Source: Deltaproteobacteria bacterium (GTDB lineage Bacteria > Desulfobacterota > Desulfobacteria > Desulfobacterales > ETH-SRB1). Taken from it: 7,528 bases of DNA. Positions 5,967 to 7,528 of the stretch are shown here, one piece after another (position 1 is the stretch's first letter; each line of letters begins with the position of its first letter). The DNA lies in the NCBI GenBank assembly GCA_019314185.1, contig JAFCZU010000153.1, forward strand, positions 1-7,528, read 5' to 3'. The translations under genes and the position numbers were made by a program. The notes beneath the pieces are model-generated. The model was not told the origin of the DNA. It did no database searches and was given only the letters and a program-made list of their open reading frames with translations.

Positions 5967-6986
5967 TTATAGCTTTTTTTCAACCTGAGGATTAAGAATT
6001 TGCGCCAGTTTTTGAAGGTTTGAATTCTCTCCGACCGCTATAAGGGTATCTCCAGCTTTAATGACGCTTTCAAAAGATGGGTTGAACAACATGTCGCCAT
6101 CAGATTTTTTTATCGCAATTATTATCAGATTGTAATCCTGCCTGATACCCGAATCTTTCAACATTACATTCATAAGATTAGAAGAAGCGCTTACAAATAT
6201 TTCCTCCATATGAATGTTTTTCTGTTTATAATCAAAGGCCTGATCTATAAAATTTGTTACTGTCGGTCGAAGTATTCTTTGAGCCATACTTATTGCCCCA
6301 ATTTCATAGGGTGATTCCACTTTATTTGCTCCGGCTGCCAGTAGTTTTGACTTTGCTTTTTCAAGGCTTGACCTTGCAATAATATAAAGATCGGGATTGA
6401 GCTGCTTTGCGGTCAATACAAGAAAGACATTGTCAACGTCGGTAGCCAGCACAGCTATCAGACTTTTTGCCTGTTTTATGCCTGCTTTGATCAAAGTCGC
6501 TTCATCGGCCGCATCTCCGATTATATAAAGGACTTTATCTTCATCCATTATATGAACCATATCCTTGTTTTTTTCAATAACGACGAGGTCTATCGGTTTT
6601 CTTCTAAGATTTTTGCAAAGAACCCTGCCAATACGGCCATATCCACAGATAATATAATGGTTTTTTAAACGGCCAATCTTTTTATCCAATCTTCTCCTCC
6701 CTAATATGGTTCTTATTTGCCCTTCAACCATAAACTGCACTACGCTTCCTGCTACATATATACAAAAACCAACGCCTGTAAAAACAAGAAAAACAGTAAA
6801 CAGTCGTCCGATTTTGCTGATTTCATGAATCTCGCCATATCCGACAGTGCTTATGGTAATAACCGTCATATACATAGCATCAAATATATTCCAGTGCTCG
6901 ATTAACATATATCCTGCCGTACCGAAACTAATGATAAATATAGTCAGCAAAACAGATAGCATTAAATGTTTTGTGTTGCTCGTCAT
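5967..6986 (-). CDS. Two-transmembrane potassium channel with RCK (TrkA-N/TrkA-C) domain
   Basis: This 339-residue inner-membrane protein has the MthK-like layout. TM1 is at about 8-28, a pore helix at about 33-46, the potassium selectivity filter TVGYG at 47-51, and TM2 at about 62-86. A cytoplasmic Rossmann RCK/TrkA-N domain starts near 109 (YIICGYGRIGRVL, with GYGRIG at 115-120). The acidic residue E139 ends strand 2 and GDAADEATL lies at 157-165. A TrkA-C domain spans about 255-336. It should form tetrameric, ligand-gated K+ channels; the ligand (nucleotide or Ca2+) cannot be told from sequence. The ATG at 6986 has GGGAA 6 bases upstream, a good Shine-Dalgarno. The gene stands alone, convergent with the cyclo-ligase gene and divergent from pcm. 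Its ribosome-binding region and its 3' flank are arms of one inverted repeat, which is unusual. Family confidence is high. Confidence 0.94.
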   Translation of the reverse strand: MTSNTKHLMLSVLLTIFIISFGTAGYMLIEHWNIFDAMYMTVITISTVGYGEIHEISKIGRLFTVFLVFTGVGFCIYVAGSVVQFMVEGQIRTILGRRRLDKKIGRLKNHYIICGYGRIGRVLCKNLRRKPIDLVVIEKNKDMVHIMDEDKVLYIIGDAADEATLIKAGIKQAKSLIAVLATDVDNVFLVLTAKQLNPDLYIIARSSLEKAKSKLLAAGANKVESPYEIGAISMAQRILRPTVTNFIDQAFDYKQKNIHMEEIFVSASSNLMNVMLKDSGIRQDYNLIIIAIKKSDGDMLFNPSFESVIKAGDTLIAVGENSNLQKLAQILNPQVEKKL

Positions 6987-7089
6987 AAAAAGTTCCCAAA
7001 ACTGCTATTTGCGAAAGGTGCCAAGCATTTGATATGATAGCTAAATGCCTTTCTTAACACTTAGCGCCTAAAACTTAACACATGATGAA
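6987..7089 (-). repeat. Dispersed element, right arm upstream of the channel gene (copy 3)
   Basis: Read on the minus strand, this block begins TTCATCA (7083-7089) and continues through decayed heptamers to GCATTTA and CATATCAAAT. It then runs through TTTCGCAAATAGCA to the channel ribosome-binding site and start codon. The outer part (7017-7089) aligns with 3425-3498; the inner part (6987-7046) aligns in inverted orientation with 5881-5959. It thus joins the other two copies into one family. Confidence 0.8.
7053..7080. repeat. Decayed heptamer array
   Basis: Four units in exact 7-base register, CTTAACA, CTTAGCG, CCTAAAA and CTTAACA, are degenerate relatives of CACCTAA. The register has survived although the units have diverged, which suggests an older array than the perfect one at 1754-1836. 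Confidence 0.65.
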
Positions 7090-7149
7090 CCCGTAAAAAT
7101 TATTAGTATAATTACGAAACTTTTCACTGAAAAATCAAGGGGTTTTTTA

Positions 7150-7179
7150 ATGTTATCGAATTTTACAGCCACACTCTAA
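7150..7179 (+). CDS. Possible 9-residue leader peptide upstream of pcm
   Basis: ATG at 7150 opens a 9-codon frame, MLSNFTATL, ending in TAA at 7177-7179. It is preceded by AAGGGG (7137-7142), the best Shine-Dalgarno match in the gap, with 7 bases of spacing. A perfect TATAAT lies upstream (7107-7112), but without a good -35. It ends 40 bases before the pcm ATG. It could be a regulatory leader peptide, a remnant, or chance. Only the sequence match supports it. Confidence 0.25.
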   Translation: MLSNFTATL

Positions 7180-7183
7180 ATTC

Positions 7184-7212
7184 TTGACGTAACCATGCTG
7201 ATTTGATAAAAA
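7184..7212 (+). promoter_or_regulatory. Putative sigma-70 promoter of pcm
   Basis: TTGACG (7184-7189) is followed after 17 bases by TAAAAA (7207-7212). The expected start, near 7219, falls almost on the first in-frame ATG (7220). If this promoter is used, translation would more naturally begin at ATG 7250 or 7262. The -10 box is weak. Confidence 0.3.
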
Positions 7213-7219
7213 AACAGTT

Positions 7220-7528
7220 ATGATAAAAAATTCCATAATATTTGAACGGATGCGGGGAAAAATGGTCAGAGAACAGATCGCATCACGCGGGATAACGGAT
7301 TTAAACGTTCTGGAAGCCATGAATAAAGTGCCGAGACATCTTTTTGTCAGTGAGGCTTTAATGGATCAGGCATATGGTGATTTTCCGCTCCCCATTGGAG
7401 AACAGCAGACAATTTCACAACCTTATATTGTGGCCGAAATGACACAGGCATTACAACTCAAAAAAGAAGACCGTGTGCTTGAAATCGGAACAGGATCAGG
7501 ATATCAGGCTGTTATCATAGCTGAAATC
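7220..7528 (+). CDS. pcm: Protein-L-isoaspartate O-methyltransferase, N-terminal part
   Basis: The frame is open from ATG 7220 to the right edge: 103 codons, roughly half of a typical enzyme of about 210 residues. The enzyme uses S-adenosylmethionine to methylate isoaspartyl residues in damaged proteins as the first step of repair. Family motifs are visible. [14 protein letters not shown] lies at 30-43, and [19 protein letters not shown] at 57-75 is the family signature. [13 protein letters not shown] at 86-98 is motif I of the SAM-binding fold. The start is uncertain. ATG 7220 has no Shine-Dalgarno, while ATG 7262 (residue 15, MVREQI) has GGGGA just upstream and aligns with the usual start of short homologues. 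ATG 7250 (residue 11) is another option. The gene is divergent from the channel gene across a repeat-containing gap. Its C-terminal part cannot be assessed. Confidence 0.93.
   Translation, partial: MIKNSIIFERMRGKMVREQIASRGITDLNVLEAMNKVPRHLFVSEALMDQAYGDFPLPIGEQQTISQPYIVAEMTQALQLKKEDRVLEIGTGSGYQAVIIAEI

Noticed and set aside
7107..7112. Perfect TATAAT as a promoter for pcm or a small RNA
   Set aside because: No acceptable -35 lies at 16-18 bases and there is no TG extension. The hexamer is expected by chance in AT-rich DNA.

Overview
The window looks like a low-GC chromosomal stretch from a Gram-negative bacterium. The mix of housekeeping genes, the protein style and the intergenic regions full of short tandem repeats suggest a Desulfobacterota (delta-proteobacterial sulfate reducer type) organism. 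That placement is an inference from general familiarity, not from a search. No phage, transposase, tRNA, rRNA or CRISPR array is visible.

Layout. Positions 1-1671 (minus) hold the first 557 codons of a secreted protein with two LysM-like modules; it runs off the left edge. It follows thrC, threonine synthase (1834-3339, minus), and serS, seryl-tRNA synthetase (3505-4785, minus). These three genes point the same way but are separated by gaps of about 160-165 bases with their own plausible promoters, so they are probably not one tight operon. Divergent from serS is a 5-formyltetrahydrofolate cyclo-ligase gene (5056-5643, plus). Converging on it is a two-transmembrane potassium channel with a regulatory RCK/TrkA domain (5967-6986, minus). 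Divergent from the channel is the 5' part of pcm, protein-L-isoaspartate O-methyltransferase (7220 to the right edge, plus). The genes serve unrelated functions: amino-acid synthesis, tRNA charging, folate salvage, ion transport and protein repair. They do not form an obvious pathway or system.

The unusual content is between the genes. Four of the five intergenic regions carry tandem repeats with a 7-base period, mostly TTAGGTG (CACCTAA on the other strand), from near-perfect (11.9 copies at 1754-1836) to decayed (7053-7080). The arrays at the 3' ends of thrC, serS and the cyclo-ligase gene begin on the stop codon itself. A second family with the same 7-base period but a different unit (GAACRTC-like) lies at 5708-5804 as an inverted pair. 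A separate dispersed element is present in three related copies (about 3425-3498, 5881-5959 and 6987-7089). Two of these stand in inverted orientation immediately on either side of the channel gene, and in one arm a heptamer array appears to have been inserted. This repeat landscape, rather than any gene, is the part most worth following up.
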